The notes under the pieces were generated by a model that saw only the letters and a program-made list of their open reading frames with translations, was not told the origin of the DNA and did no database searches. Positions 43,335 through 50,590 of a stretch of DNA of 50,590 nt are shown here, piece by piece. The first letter of the stretch is position 1; every line of letters starts with the position of its first letter. The stretch comes from an uncultured Muribaculaceae bacterium. GTDB taxonomy: Bacteria; Bacteroidota; Bacteroidia; Bacteroidales; Muribaculaceae. The translations under genes and the position numbers were made by a program. The stretch is from contig CAKUAR010000015.1 in assembly GCA_934636465.1 (NCBI GenBank), forward strand, positions 1-50,590. The letters run 5' to 3'.

Positions 43335-44996
43335 TTATTTCTTTATGTCGGCATCTTTCACAATCAGTTCTTTTTGGCAGCCTTTCACCACATTGCCTTT
43401 CACTTTCACATTTTTGGCATTGCACACCAAGATGCCGCACTCGCTGCCTGTGCCCGACATAATCTCGTTGTTTTCAATCGTGATGTTGTCGTGCAGCCTG
43501 ACGCCGTCAATGGCTTCTGCCACGATGTCAACGTCGATGCCAGCGCCGTGGTAACCGCCGCTTGTGCCACAGTTTATAATCTTGTTGCCGCTTATCACCA
43601 CGTTTTTGCTGTGCCAGCCCTCTTTCCAGTTGGCCTCGCTGCTAAGTGCCACAGCAGCCAGTGTGAGCCCCATAAAAGTGTTGTTTTTGATGACAGTGCC
43701 GGCAGTGGTCTTGATGAGCACTCCGCGTGCCATGTGTCCCCAGTCGAGGCAGTTTTCAAACACCACCTTTGGCATGAGGGTGGAGTTGATGAGATAGTAG
43801 TTGGCAAAATCGCTCGGCAATTTGCCGTCTAACGTCACGTCGTAGGGCACGGCCTTGTCTTTGTGGCTAATGGCTTTTACCTTGAATGTGCCCACCGGCT
43901 CAAGGTTCTTGATACGCACGAGAGTCATTTCGTCGCCCACACGCGGCACATCGGCGCGCTGTGCGTGGGTAAACGTGGGCGCTTTGAGCGTGAGTGTGGC
44001 ATTGTTGCCATTGACTGCTGTTATGTCGTGATAGTAGCCGTGCACATTGGTAGCATCGTCGCCCTGGCCGCAGAAAGTGCAGTGGTCAAAGGCTATTGTG
44101 CCCTCGCAAGCTGCAAAGTGAGTGGCATCAGTGTTGGTGCTGTAACGAAAACCCTGTGCTGGTGTCACGTTCAGTCGGTTCATGGTCACGGTGTTGGTGT
44201 GGAAGCCCACAATGCCCATGCCGCAGTTGGCGTTTATGGTCACATCGTTGAGCGTGGTGTTGCGGCTCTCGCAGATGAATATGGCAGGGCGGTAGTGGAA
44301 TGTGTGAGGAGCCCCAACGGCAGCTCCAAGCAGATATTTGGGCAGTGTGCCGCGGAAACGCACTGTGTTGGGAGCAACTATGGCTTCGCGGTTGCCGCCA
44401 TGTGTTTCGCGGTAGTGACCTTTCACGCTGTCGTCCCAGATGTTGACGCGCGGAAAAGGCGTGTTCATGGTCAACTCGTGACTTGGGCGGTCGAAATACA
44501 CAGTGTAGCTGTTGTCCTGAATGTCGGTAATACGCCCCTCCGACATGGGTTTGCGCACAAAATTTATTGTCAGTCCGTTGAGCGTGAAGTTTTGCGTGTT
44601 TTCAAGCGTTATGCCCTCTTGCCAGCCGTCGAGCAGCAAGGTGGCGCCGGCAGCCTCCACTGTGGCGTTTTTTGCTCCGGAGAAGTCAAGACCTTTCACA
44701 TAGTCGTGATAAGGGGTGAACATCTTCTTTTCTGGGTCTTGCCCATAATCACCGTTCATGGCGGCGTTTTCGAGAGCCACGGCTTTCTCGTCGCGCAGCA
44801 CATAGGTGCCTGGCAGAAACACGAGTTTTGTGTCCTCGTGTGTTCTGACCCACTCGGCTGCTTTGCGCAGGGCAGCGGAGTCGTCTTTGCCGTCGCTCGG
44901 CACAGCACCAAAGTCGGTGACAAACACTGTGTGCTGCCCCCAGCCGCTAACGGCAGCTGCGCCGGCACATAATATCGCAATCAAAGTTCTTTTCAT
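43335..44996 (-). CDS. Secreted parallel beta-helix enzyme, GH110-like (alpha-galactosidase candidate)
   Basis: A 553-residue exported protein. The signal peptide MKRTLIAILCAGAAAVSGWGQ is followed by 'VFVTDFGAVPSDGKDDSAALRKAAEW', the common entrance of pectate-lyase-like beta-helices. Then come many short turns ('NTTLNDVTINANCGMGIVGF', 'VVISGNKIINCGTSGGYHGAG'). 'FCGQGDDATNVHGYYHDI' (about residue 310) with its paired Asp residues resembles the active-site region of GH110 exo-alpha-galactosidases from Bacteroides, which remove alpha-1,3-linked galactose from blood group B or linear alpha-Gal glycans. The length also fits GH110. I am sure of the fold but less sure of the family. It diverges from the DUF5722 gene. 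Confidence 0.65.
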   Translation of the reverse strand: MKRTLIAILCAGAAAVSGWGQHTVFVTDFGAVPSDGKDDSAALRKAAEWVRTHEDTKLVFLPGTYVLRDEKAVALENAAMNGDYGQDPEKKMFTPYHDYVKGLDFSGAKNATVEAAGATLLLDGWQEGITLENTQNFTLNGLTINFVRKPMSEGRITDIQDNSYTVYFDRPSHELTMNTPFPRVNIWDDSVKGHYRETHGGNREAIVAPNTVRFRGTLPKYLLGAAVGAPHTFHYRPAIFICESRNTTLNDVTINANCGMGIVGFHTNTVTMNRLNVTPAQGFRYSTNTDATHFAACEGTIAFDHCTFCGQGDDATNVHGYYHDITAVNGNNATLTLKAPTFTHAQRADVPRVGDEMTLVRIKNLEPVGTFKVKAISHKDKAVPYDVTLDGKLPSDFANYYLINSTLMPKVVFENCLDWGHMARGVLIKTTAGTVIKNNTFMGLTLAAVALSSEANWKEGWHSKNVVISGNKIINCGTSGGYHGAGIDVDIVAEAIDGVRLHDNITIENNEIMSGTGSECGILVCNAKNVKVKGNVVKGCQKELIVKDADIKK

Positions 44997-45213
44997 ATTG
45001 TCTGAAGAATGAGTTTTTTATGAATTGCTAAGATAGTAATAATCTTCGATGTTTACCAACCAAAAGAATAAGCAAAAGCAAAAGAATAAGCACAGCATAT
45101 AAAAACGAGCTGAAGCATGGCTCACGGTTGTTTGCCTGTGAACAAAATGTATGGAAGACAAAAACAGCATTTCTTATAAAGTTGGTTTCAAAGGAAAATA
45201 CAAGAAAATGCGT

Positions 45214-45221
45214 TATATTTG
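45214..45221 (+). promoter_or_regulatory. -7 element of the DUF5722-esterase operon
   Basis: Perfect TATATTTG 42 bases before ATG 45264. It lies in the 267-base divergent spacer 44997-45263, which holds no gene. Confidence 0.5.
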
Positions 45222-45263
45222 CAAATAACAAAACGAACAATAATCTCATAAATTCAAACATCA

Positions 45264-47369
45264 ATGAAAATTTACAACCTGCGCATGTTGACACTGCTTG
45301 CGCTGCTGGCATGCCTTGTGCCGGCAATGGCGTTGAACCTTGACTTCAACCCTTCGACCAAGCATAACCTCGACATTTCCACAGCCAATGGCTTGGCAAA
45401 AATCACCACGACAGGCAATGACCCCTACATCAGTTTCAAGGCCCTTGCCTCGGCCATATCGCACGACAACACCATATTGTCGTTTGAATACACTGCTCCA
45501 AAGGACATTAACAGCGTGATAATATACATGTCGCCGCTTGCCGGAACCAACAAAGAGGAAATGGGACGGCTGAAGGCGTCGGCATCATGGAAAACGGTGA
45601 CTTGCGACCTGGGCGGCTTGATTGAAAAGCTGAACTGGGGTAAGGTGGGCGATTTCTTGCGCATAGACCCAGGCACTGCCGCAGGGGTGGAAATCAGCAT
45701 ACGCAACGTGGTGTTGCGCCCTATGACCGCCGACGAGCAGGCTGCCCACAACCAGTGGCTTGCGGCCGAAAAAGCCAAGAAAGAAAAAGAGACCGCACTC
45801 AACACATATCTGCATGCCACCTACGCATCGAGTGTGGACCGAGTGGAAGTGACCGACGACCAGATTATAATAGCCGGCAAGGCAAACTCCTCTGACTGTC
45901 AGCTTGTGGAGCTTGCTCCGTGGCAAGATGTGACAAATCCCAGCCACTACAATTATTTTGTAAACCTCAAGGCTGGTGACTTCAAAGTGGCTTTTAACCG
46001 CAGTGTGGAGCGAGGCGGCATGACCTATGACCGGCTGCTGTCGCGATGGGTGGTGGTCAAGGCCAATGGCGATGACCTCACTCTCGACAGCCATGCCCGC
46101 TACGCCGACGTGGTGAAGCCCATACGCTCTGCCAGCGAGGGCATTTTGAAAAGCAAAAAGGGTCTTGGAGGATTCCGCATCAATGAGAAAGTGGGCGACC
46201 TCGACCAGCTGGGCATAAATAGCGTGACGGTGAACATGCACCTCACGCAGCTTGTGTTTTCGCATGAGCCCAAAGGTGGTGGCATACCATACACTTATGG
46301 CGGCAAGACGTTTTATTTCAGTCGTGAGCGCATGGACTATTACGATAGGGTGATGACCACACTTGAGCAGCGTGGCATAGTGGTGTCGGCAATTCTGCTC
46401 GTTGACATACACATGGGCGGCACCGACTCAACGCTTATGCGCACATTCCGTCACCCGGAGCTTGAAGAGGGGCAAGACGTGTTCTACACCATGCCAAACC
46501 TCACAACGCCAGAGGGCGTGAACTTGTATGCCGCGTGTCTTGACTTCCTTGCCAACCGATATAGCGACGGAAAACACGGACGAATTCACCACTGGATTAT
46601 GCACAATGAGGTTGATGCCGGCTACACTTGGACCAATATGGGCCGTCAGCCAGAACTTGTGTATTTAGACACCTACATAAAGTCGATGCGCATGTGCAGC
46701 AACATAGTGCGCCAGTATGACCAGCACTCATCGGTGCTTGGTTCTTACACTCACAGCTGGCTGCACATAGACGACTCCAACTTCTCAAACTACTCGTCGA
46801 AACAGATGCTTGACCACACGGTGCTCTACTCCAAGGTTGAGGGCGACTTCTTGTGGGGTGTGGCCTATCACCCATATCCGCAAGACTTGACAAAACCGCA
46901 ACTGTGGTCAAACGACAACCTTGCCACCTATGACCGCAATGCCAAGTTGTGCACGTTTAAGAACCTTGAGGTGATAGACGACTGGATTCGCCAGCCAGAA
47001 AACTTGTATCTCGGCAATCAGAAGCGACTGCTCTTTTTGAGCGAAAACGGCACAAACTCGCCGTCGTATGACAAGCGCGACCTCGACCTTCAGGCTGCCG
47101 GTGCTGCATGGGCATGGAAGAAAATCAATGCCCTGCCAGGCATAGACGCCGTGCAGTGGCACGCTTGGATTGACAATAGGCATGAGTTCGGCTTGCACAT
47201 AGGCTTGCGCAAGTTTCCTGACCAAGAGGGCGACCCTTGGGGCATAAAACCAGTGTGGAGAGTGTGGCAAGCTGCCGGCACCAAAAATGAGGACAAGGTG
47301 TTCAAGCCCTATTTGAAAGTGATAGGCATAAAGAACTGGAAACAGATTTTCCACAAGCTTGACGATTGA
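45264..47369 (+). CDS. Secreted DUF5722 protein, putative glycoside hydrolase
   Basis: A 701-residue exported protein. The signal peptide covers about residues 1-23 (ending AMA). Residues 25-165 form a beta-sandwich that looks like a carbohydrate-binding domain. The main domain (about 270-690) is DUF5722-like and has the features of a TIM-barrel glycosidase: 'INSVTVNMHLTQLVF' (strand), 'HHWIMHNEVDAGYTW' with Asn-Glu where clan A enzymes have the acid/base, and 'LFLSENGTNSPSYD', where the Glu could be the nucleophile. 'WGVAYHPYP' and 'VQWHAWIDNRHEFGLHIGL' add aromatic substrate-site residues. The activity is unknown; the catalytic assignment is inference. It lies 44 bases upstream of the broken esterase on the same strand and diverges from the GH110-like gene. 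Confidence 0.75.
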   Translation: MKIYNLRMLTLLALLACLVPAMALNLDFNPSTKHNLDISTANGLAKITTTGNDPYISFKALASAISHDNTILSFEYTAPKDINSVIIYMSPLAGTNKEEMGRLKASASWKTVTCDLGGLIEKLNWGKVGDFLRIDPGTAAGVEISIRNVVLRPMTADEQAAHNQWLAAEKAKKEKETALNTYLHATYASSVDRVEVTDDQIIIAGKANSSDCQLVELAPWQDVTNPSHYNYFVNLKAGDFKVAFNRSVERGGMTYDRLLSRWVVVKANGDDLTLDSHARYADVVKPIRSASEGILKSKKGLGGFRINEKVGDLDQLGINSVTVNMHLTQLVFSHEPKGGGIPYTYGGKTFYFSRERMDYYDRVMTTLEQRGIVVSAILLVDIHMGGTDSTLMRTFRHPELEEGQDVFYTMPNLTTPEGVNLYAACLDFLANRYSDGKHGRIHHWIMHNEVDAGYTWTNMGRQPELVYLDTYIKSMRMCSNIVRQYDQHSSVLGSYTHSWLHIDDSNFSNYSSKQMLDHTVLYSKVEGDFLWGVAYHPYPQDLTKPQLWSNDNLATYDRNAKLCTFKNLEVIDDWIRQPENLYLGNQKRLLFLSENGTNSPSYDKRDLDLQAAGAAWAWKKINALPGIDAVQWHAWIDNRHEFGLHIGLRKFPDQEGDPWGIKPVWRVWQAAGTKNEDKVFKPYLKVIGIKNWKQIFHKLDD

Positions 47370-47412
47370 GCATGTGGCAAAATGATAATCTTATAAAAAA
47401 TCAATAAGCGAA

Positions 47413-48346
47413 ATGACAACGCCAGCACGACTACTTTTAACTGTTATAATCACTCTTGTTGCTGCTCTGACAGCTAATGCAAAATTGCGACTTCATCACC
47501 TTGTGTCGGACAATATGGTGATACAGCAGCTTGCAGAGGCACGCTTGTGGGGGTGGGACACGCCGGGCAAGAGGGTGACGGTGAAAGTGTCGTGGTCGGG
47601 TGCCAGACACACGGCGGTGGCCGATGCTTCGGGATTGTGGCAGGTGAAGGTGAAAACACCGCAAGCCTCGCACAAGCCGCTTTCCATCACGGTGAGCGAC
47701 GGCACCGACCGCATCACGGTGAGCAATGTGCTTGCCGGCGAGGTGTGGGTGTGTGGAGGTCAGAGCAACATGGAAATGGGTGTGCGCGGCTACGACGGTT
47801 GCCCTGTGGAGGGTGCTAACCAGACCATAGCCGAAGCCTCACGCTATCCGGCCATACGCATAGCCAAAGTGCCTGCCAAGATGAGTGCGGTTCCCAAAGG
47901 TGATTCCTAACAGTGGCATAGTGTGCACCCAAGACCTGGTGTATGCACATGAGGTCAACCAGATTCACCCTGCGCAAAAAAAGCAGGTGGGCGAGAGATT
48001 GGCATATCTTGCCATGAGGGGGCAATATGGACTCACGGAGCTGATGAGTCAAAGTCCGTCGTTCAAGGGTATGACGGTGAGCGGCGACAGTTGCATAATA
48101 AGCCTCGACAATCTTTATGGCAGCACAAATCTGATGAGTGGCTTGAAAGGATTTGAGGAGGCTGGTACTGACAAGGTGTTTCACCCGGCCGAAGCCTCAT
48201 GGTGTCAAGGCAAGGGGGTGATAGTGACTTGTCCTGAAGTGAAAAACCCGGTGGCAGTGCGCTACTGCTGGCATAACTTTATGCTTGGCAATGTGGCAAA
48301 CCTTGCCGGACTGCCGCTGTTTCCGTTCCGCACAGATTCATGGTGA
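47413..48346 (+). pseudogene. Sialate O-acetylesterase-like gene with internal deletion and frameshift
   Basis: Two pieces of one SASA/SGNH-type esterase lie in different frames. Piece 1 (47413-47910, frame ending TAA) has a signal peptide (1-23), a jelly-roll start 'LRLHHLVSDNMVIQQ' and the nucleophile motif 'CGGQSNMEMG' (Ser about 118). Piece 2 (read from about 47905 to 48346) starts 'IPNSGIVCTQDL' and has 'EVNQIHPAQKKQVGERLAYLAM', which holds the catalytic His of the family, and then the C-terminal sandwich. The roughly 200 residues expected between them, including the 'QGESN'-type motif, are missing, and the join shifts the frame. The whole family is about 470-650 residues; here only about 310 remain. 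The gene cannot give an intact enzyme. A small direct duplication was not seen at the join, so the cause is unclear. Confidence 0.85.
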
Positions 48347-48466
48347 CGCACTGTGCTTGCTTCACATGGTTTGGTGAAAGGGCTTGGTGGCAAACTGCTA
48401 CGGCGTGAAAAATGATGTGGCGGTGTGTAGCGGATTTTAGCATTTTCGCATTAAGGTTTTTATTCT

Positions 48467-48474
48467 TAACTTTG
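48467..48474 (+). promoter_or_regulatory. -7 element of the last gene
   Basis: Perfect TAACTTTG 48 bases before ATG 48523, with TTTT at 48443-48446 at the -33 distance (20-bp spacer). Confidence 0.55.
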
Positions 48475-48522
48475 CAGTCTACAATCGTTTATTTTACTAA
48501 CAACAAATACACAATTTCGTTT

Positions 48523-50457
48523 ATGAAGAAAATTTTACTGCTTGCAAGCATAGTTGCATCTATGGCTTTTGCAACACAAGCAGAGACTATTCTTAATGAG
48601 TCTTTCAACTATGCCGTCGGCGCGCTTTATGGCAATGGCAAATGGGTGAAATATGGCGCAAAGACAAGTGCCCCTATTCAAGTGACCGACACAGCTCTCA
48701 CTTTTGCTGACTATCAGAACGCTGCGGCTGGCAAGGCTGTGGCTCTGACCAAGGAGCAGGGCGAAAGCCTTCAGGCATTGTTCCGCGACAAAGGAACCAG
48801 TGCTGTTGACGGTGCAATTTACTATTCAGCACTCATCAACCTCACATCGCAGCCGTCGGGTTCAAGAACCACCGCATTTTTGGCTCTCACTGGCGCAAAT
48901 GATGATGACCTCACCAAATATGGCGATGGCGTGGCAGGAAGCGAGGGCGCAGGCTTGTTTGCTCAAGCGTCGGGCGACGGCTTTAAGCTCGGTGTGAGCC
49001 GCAGTGTGCTCGTTAGCGGCAACACAAAGAGCAACGTGTGCTGGAGCGAAAAGGAGTTGGCTCTGGGCACTACTTATCTTGTGGTGGTGAAATATGTGGC
49101 AACTGCCGGCGATGCCAATGGCGCAATCTCGCTGTGGATTGACCCTGCCAAGAGCGAAACAGAGCCGACTGCCGATGTGGCGACCTCTGAAACAGTGTCG
49201 GGAACTCTGGCCGACGTGCGTGGCATAGAGCTTCGCCAAGGCTCGTCAATGATGGCAAAAGTGCCTGGCGTGGTCATTGACCAAGTGCGTGTGGCAACCA
49301 CATGGGCCGAGGTGTTCTCGCCAAAGGGCGGTGAAGTGGTGCTGACTCCGGAAATCACCGTGAGCGACCTCACGCTCGACTTTGGCAAGGTGTATCAAGG
49401 ACTCACTTACACCAAGACGGTCAATATCAAGGCAAAGAACCTCACTGGCGACATCACGGTGAGTGGCTTGCAGTCGAAGTTGCTCACGGCATCTGCCACA
49501 ACCATTGCCAAGGCTGACGCAGAGTCGGCCGACGGCTACAATCTGGAACTCACGCTCAACGTGGCAAACTGTGGCAAGACGTCGGACGCAGTGACATTCT
49601 CGGCCAAAGACGCCCAGTCGCGCACACAGGTGGTTAACTGGCGTCCGATAGAAACTGTGGCCGTAAACTCGCTCAAAGAGCTTTATGACGAGAATAACAT
49701 CAACATGACCACAATCTATGTGTTTAAGGGCGAGGCCACGGTTACGGCAATCGACAAGAATTTCTACACATTCTATGCGCAAGACGCCGCATCGGCTGTT
49801 GAGATTCGCTCCGCCAGCGGCTGCGGTTATGATGAGGTTGACCTCACAAAGGTTAAGCAAGGCGACAACATAACCAACCTGGTGTGCAACGTGATTTTCT
49901 CTGACGACGGCGGCATAGACCTTGTGCCTATGGCTCCAGACGCTTGGCAGGTTACTTCTACCGGCAATGAGGTGACACCACAAGTCATGACATTTGAGCA
50001 GATACATGCTGCCGAGGCTTGTGATGCCATGTTTAAGCTCATCACGGTGAAAAATGTTAAGTTTGACGAGAAATATGGCTCTTATCCAGACCCTGACTAT
50101 TACGGCAAATTCAACACTCCATTTCACTTGGTGAACGATGGCACTCGCAACGGCGAAATTTGGTATTTCCGTGGCACGGACATCTACAATTCTTCGACCA
50201 AGGGCTACTTCAACAGCGTGTGGAGCGTGACGGGTATCTGCTATTTCCTCACTCCTGTGGCTGCTGTGGCACCTCGTGCGCTGACCGACTTTGTGAAGAC
50301 AGGCGAGAGCGGTGTGGAGACCGTTAAGACTGGCGATGCCGCCACAATCGTAGCTTATTATGACTTGTGCGGCCGCAAGGTTAGCAATCCTGCCAGCGGT
50401 TTCTATATCGTTAAGTATTCTGATGGCACTACGAGCAAAATCAACGTGAAGAAGTAA
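48523..50457 (+). CDS. Secreted multi-domain protein with type IX-like tail
   Basis: A 644-residue exported protein. ATG 48523 (MKKILLLASIVASMAFATQAE) gives a signal peptide; the longer frame to 48412 crosses the promoter. Residues 22-260 look like a LamG/concanavalin-like sandwich ('ILNESFNYAVGALYGNGKWV', 'GTTYLVVVKYVAT', 'GISLWIDP'-type end). Residues 270-375 form an Ig-like (ASPM/BACON type) domain ('VSDLTLDFGKVYQGLTYTKTV'). Residues 380-590 look OB-fold-like (DUF5689-type, 'TTIYVFKGEATVTAIDKNFYTFYAQD' in parts). The end 'IVAYYDLCGRKVSNPASGF', 'YIVKYSDGTTSKINVKK' is a sorting-tail type sequence, as in the gene at 187. It is a probable surface glycan-binding or structural protein; its substrate is unknown. 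Confidence 0.82.
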   Translation: MKKILLLASIVASMAFATQAETILNESFNYAVGALYGNGKWVKYGAKTSAPIQVTDTALTFADYQNAAAGKAVALTKEQGESLQALFRDKGTSAVDGAIYYSALINLTSQPSGSRTTAFLALTGANDDDLTKYGDGVAGSEGAGLFAQASGDGFKLGVSRSVLVSGNTKSNVCWSEKELALGTTYLVVVKYVATAGDANGAISLWIDPAKSETEPTADVATSETVSGTLADVRGIELRQGSSMMAKVPGVVIDQVRVATTWAEVFSPKGGEVVLTPEITVSDLTLDFGKVYQGLTYTKTVNIKAKNLTGDITVSGLQSKLLTASATTIAKADAESADGYNLELTLNVANCGKTSDAVTFSAKDAQSRTQVVNWRPIETVAVNSLKELYDENNINMTTIYVFKGEATVTAIDKNFYTFYAQDAASAVEIRSASGCGYDEVDLTKVKQGDNITNLVCNVIFSDDGGIDLVPMAPDAWQVTSTGNEVTPQVMTFEQIHAAEACDAMFKLITVKNVKFDEKYGSYPDPDYYGKFNTPFHLVNDGTRNGEIWYFRGTDIYNSSTKGYFNSVWSVTGICYFLTPVAAVAPRALTDFVKTGESGVETVKTGDAATIVAYYDLCGRKVSNPASGFYIVKYSDGTTSKINVKK

Positions 50458-50510
50458 ACTTCGGCACATGACTCGGTAAACTGACGAAATGAATAAAACG
50501 CCCCGGCTGC

Positions 50511-50590
50511 TGAATGAAGTGACCCCAAAAAGTTGGACAGGTTATTAACTATCCGATTTGAGAAAGAGTTCGGTATTGCACCGGACTCTT
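50511..50590. mobile_element. Probable IS3-family element end, cut by the window edge
   Basis: CCCCAAAAAGTTGGACAG at 50523-50540 is the well-known inner part of terminal inverted repeats of many IS3-family (IS150-like) elements (TG...TGACCCC...). The likely outer end is a TG at about 50511-50516. Directly after it, 50564-50590 forms an 11-bp hairpin (arms AAGAGTTCGGT and ACCGGACTCTT, one T-G pair, loop ATTGC). The transposase frames would lie beyond the window. An isolated remnant of the end cannot be ruled out. Confidence 0.6.

Noticed and set aside
43863..44972. 369-residue plus-strand frame inside the GH110-like gene
   Set aside because: Antisense shadow; the minus strand has a signal peptide and a regular beta-helix pattern.
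49246..50469. 407-residue minus-strand frame over the last secreted protein
   Set aside because: The plus strand has promoter, signal peptide and sorting-like tail; the minus frame shows nothing.
1..50590. CRISPR arrays, tRNA, rRNA or riboswitches
   Set aside because: Looked for by eye: no regular 24-40 bp repeats with spacers, no tRNA T-loop GTTCGANTC with matching acceptor arms, and no familiar riboswitch core was seen. Covariance-model searches were not possible here.

Overview
The window looks like a chromosomal segment of an anaerobic gut member of the Bacteroidales, probably Muribaculaceae or a relative such as Prevotellaceae (the family is an inference). The grounds are a SusC/SusD pair, proteins with type IX-like C-terminal tails, Bacteroidetes-type promoters (-33 TTTG/TTG, about 20 bp, -7 TAnnTTTG) before many genes, a three-domain IspG, class III ribonucleotide reductase, a b-type fumarate reductase operon and a succinate CoA-transferase. 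No tRNA, rRNA, CRISPR array or complete mobile element was seen.

Layout. 1-5.9 kb: a secreted protein with a C-terminal sorting-like tail, a 55-aa membrane peptide, a TPR/OmpA-like lipoprotein, a GC-rich palindromic spacer, then a Sel1-repeat protein paired with a GYF/CD225-like membrane protein. 6.1-7.6 kb: succinate CoA-transferase. 7.8-10.9 kb: DUF3098-uppP-truB-queA operon. 11.4-16.5 kb: a SusC/SusD pair with no enzymes beside it. 16.7-20.0 kb: mtaB, an LpxL-like acyltransferase and a GT2 glycosyltransferase. 20.0-26.1 kb (minus): PatB/MalY aminotransferase with DUF3737, nrdG-nrdD, and an EamA transporter. 26.5-29.9 kb (minus): fumarate reductase C-A-B. 30.2-32.8 kb: miaB and an MFS transporter. 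32.9-37.6 kb (minus): rpoN, a PAP2-like membrane protein, purE and ispG. 37.7-38.1 kb (minus): three tiny overlapping AT-rich reading frames of unknown nature. 38.2-40.0 kb (minus): a GIN-domain protein and dusB. 40.1-43.2 kb: MATE transporter, a second GYF/CD225 protein with DUF2752, and a small outer-membrane barrel. 43.3-48.3 kb: a carbohydrate locus with a GH110-like beta-helix enzyme, a DUF5722 putative glycosidase and a broken sialate O-acetylesterase. 48.5-50.5 kb: a second secreted protein with a sorting-like tail, then the edge of what looks like an IS3-family element.

How the genes fit together. Fumarate reductase and the succinate CoA-transferase belong to the succinate/propionate fermentation typical of the group, and class III RNR supplies deoxynucleotides without oxygen. 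Several housekeeping blocks combine tRNA modification (truB, queA, mtaB, miaB, dusB) with envelope synthesis (uppP, LpxL-like, GT2, PAP2-like, ispG). The accessory part is mostly secreted or surface proteins for glycan capture and breakdown.

I did not find a clearly new multi-gene system. The items most worth a second look are the overlapping micro-ORF cluster upstream of rpoN, the internally deleted esterase, the two GYF/CD225 loci, a 22-bp dispersed repeat, and the DUF5722/GH110 locus.
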